This document shows positions 59,660-59,814 of a DNA stretch of 59,814 bases, piece by piece (the stretch's first letter is position 1; each line of letters begins with the position of its first letter). Below the pieces are notes generated by a model that had not been told where the DNA came from, did not search any database, and was given only the letters and a program-made list of their open reading frames with translations. Position numbers and translations under genes: made by a program. The DNA is from Caballeronia hypogeia. Lineage in GTDB: Bacteria; Pseudomonadota; Gammaproteobacteria; Burkholderiales; Burkholderiaceae. The stretch is from positions 1 through 59,814 of the forward strand of contig NZ_FCOA02000039.1 in the NCBI RefSeq assembly GCF_001544875.2, written 5' to 3'.

Positions 59660-59814
59660 TCAGTCCAAGGCAACGGCAGGTGCCTGCACGCGCGACCGGG
59701 CGGGTGCCGTTTCCTTCAGACTGAGCGTAACGACCAAGCCGATCGCGAGCGCAGCCAACCCGAGATGCATGATGTACTGAATGCCGAAGTGCTTGGCGAT
59801 GTATCCTGCGATCG
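59660..59814 (-). CDS. MFS transporter, C-terminal end (gene continues beyond the window)
   Basis: On the minus strand the open frame entering from the right edge reads IAGYIAKHFGIQYIMHLGLA, ALAIGLVVTLSLKETAP and then a short polar tail to the stop at 59660. A final transmembrane helix after GGY/W-x2-x-H-F-G is typical of the last helix of MFS carriers. Only 50 residues are in the window, so the subfamily cannot be named. Confidence 0.6.
   Translation of the reverse strand, partial: IAGYIAKHFGIQYIMHLGLAALAIGLVVTLSLKETAPARSRVQAPAVALD

Noticed and set aside
1..59814. CRISPR arrays, tRNA/rRNA genes, riboswitches, complete insertion sequences, replication origin
   Set aside because: Looked for while reading; no regularly spaced repeats, cloverleaf-like segments with CCA ends, transposase genes or iteron clusters were seen. 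A covariance-model search would settle the RNA genes.

Overview
The window looks like a piece of a secondary replicon or accessory region from a Burkholderiaceae bacterium, probably Paraburkholderia or Caballeronia. The reasons are the high G+C, a classical Burkholderia-type 16-strand porin with its QSTVTLYG start after the signal peptide, a DUF1059 protein, a DUF4148-like periplasmic protein, and the density of LysR/IclR regulators, MFS carriers and aromatic-degradation genes. Genus is inference; I saw no rRNA, tRNA, CRISPR, origin or intact transposase.

Layout. 1-6.6 kb: a LysR gene cut by the window edge, divergent from an M20 amidohydrolase and an MFS carrier, then a second LysR gene divergent from a carboxymuconolactone-decarboxylase-family protein and a MalY/PatB-type C-S lyase. 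7-13.6 kb: amino-acid permease, TPR protein, two MFS carriers and a MetR-like LysR. 13.6-17.2 kb (minus): an amine-oxidation operon (ABM-like protein, AhpD-like protein, ChrR-type cupin, FAD amine oxidase, zinc alcohol dehydrogenase). 17.2-25.9 kb is a scarred, mosaic region. It holds an SDR gene stub, an AraC regulator, and a 929-residue gene whose product joins a BenC-type [2Fe-2S]-FAD-NAD reductase, an FCD ligand-binding domain and a complete cytochrome P450. Beyond these lie an integrase stub, an aromatic-amino-acid permease lacking its 5' part and frameshifted by a 23-bp tandem duplication, a chimera of hydroxyphenylpyruvate dioxygenase and fumarylacetoacetase, an intact two-subunit 3-oxoacid CoA-transferase, and a TetR stub. 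The pieces read as a ruined tyrosine-catabolism cluster next to an inserted P450 module.

25.9-27.6 kb: a TAXI-type solute-binding membrane protein and a small 70-residue gene whose product has a double-glycine leader motif. 27.9-41.2 kb (minus): a tightly packed 14-gene operon for an unidentified, possibly nitrogen-containing, aromatic compound: Rieske ferredoxin, small HTH-like protein, Rieske oxygenase, SDR, cupin, alpha/beta hydrolase, IclR regulator, atypical SDR, ThDP enzyme, aspartate-dehydrogenase-like protein, aldehyde dehydrogenase, extradiol-type dioxygenase, ferredoxin reductase and MFS carrier. Divergent from it is a porin gene followed by a convergent, clearly paralogous second IclR gene. 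The two divergent promoters each carry a 16-bp GGAAC-type palindrome at exactly the same distance from the -10 element, so they are probably co-regulated.

43.8-52.4 kb: NUDIX hydrolase; an MFS / TIM-barrel / SDR operon with a divergent LysR; a Tat-exported ferritin-like lipoprotein; and small stress-type or hypothetical proteins. 52.4-59.8 kb: a frameshifted solute-binding-protein pseudogene, then an operon (SDR, beta-propeller protein, 2-hydroxyacid dehydrogenase, shikimate-dehydrogenase-like protein, MHS carrier) with a divergent LysR gene, and the C-terminal end of another MFS gene at the right edge.

The BenC-FCD-P450 fusion is the strongest candidate for an undescribed system; the Rieske operon with its paired operators is second.
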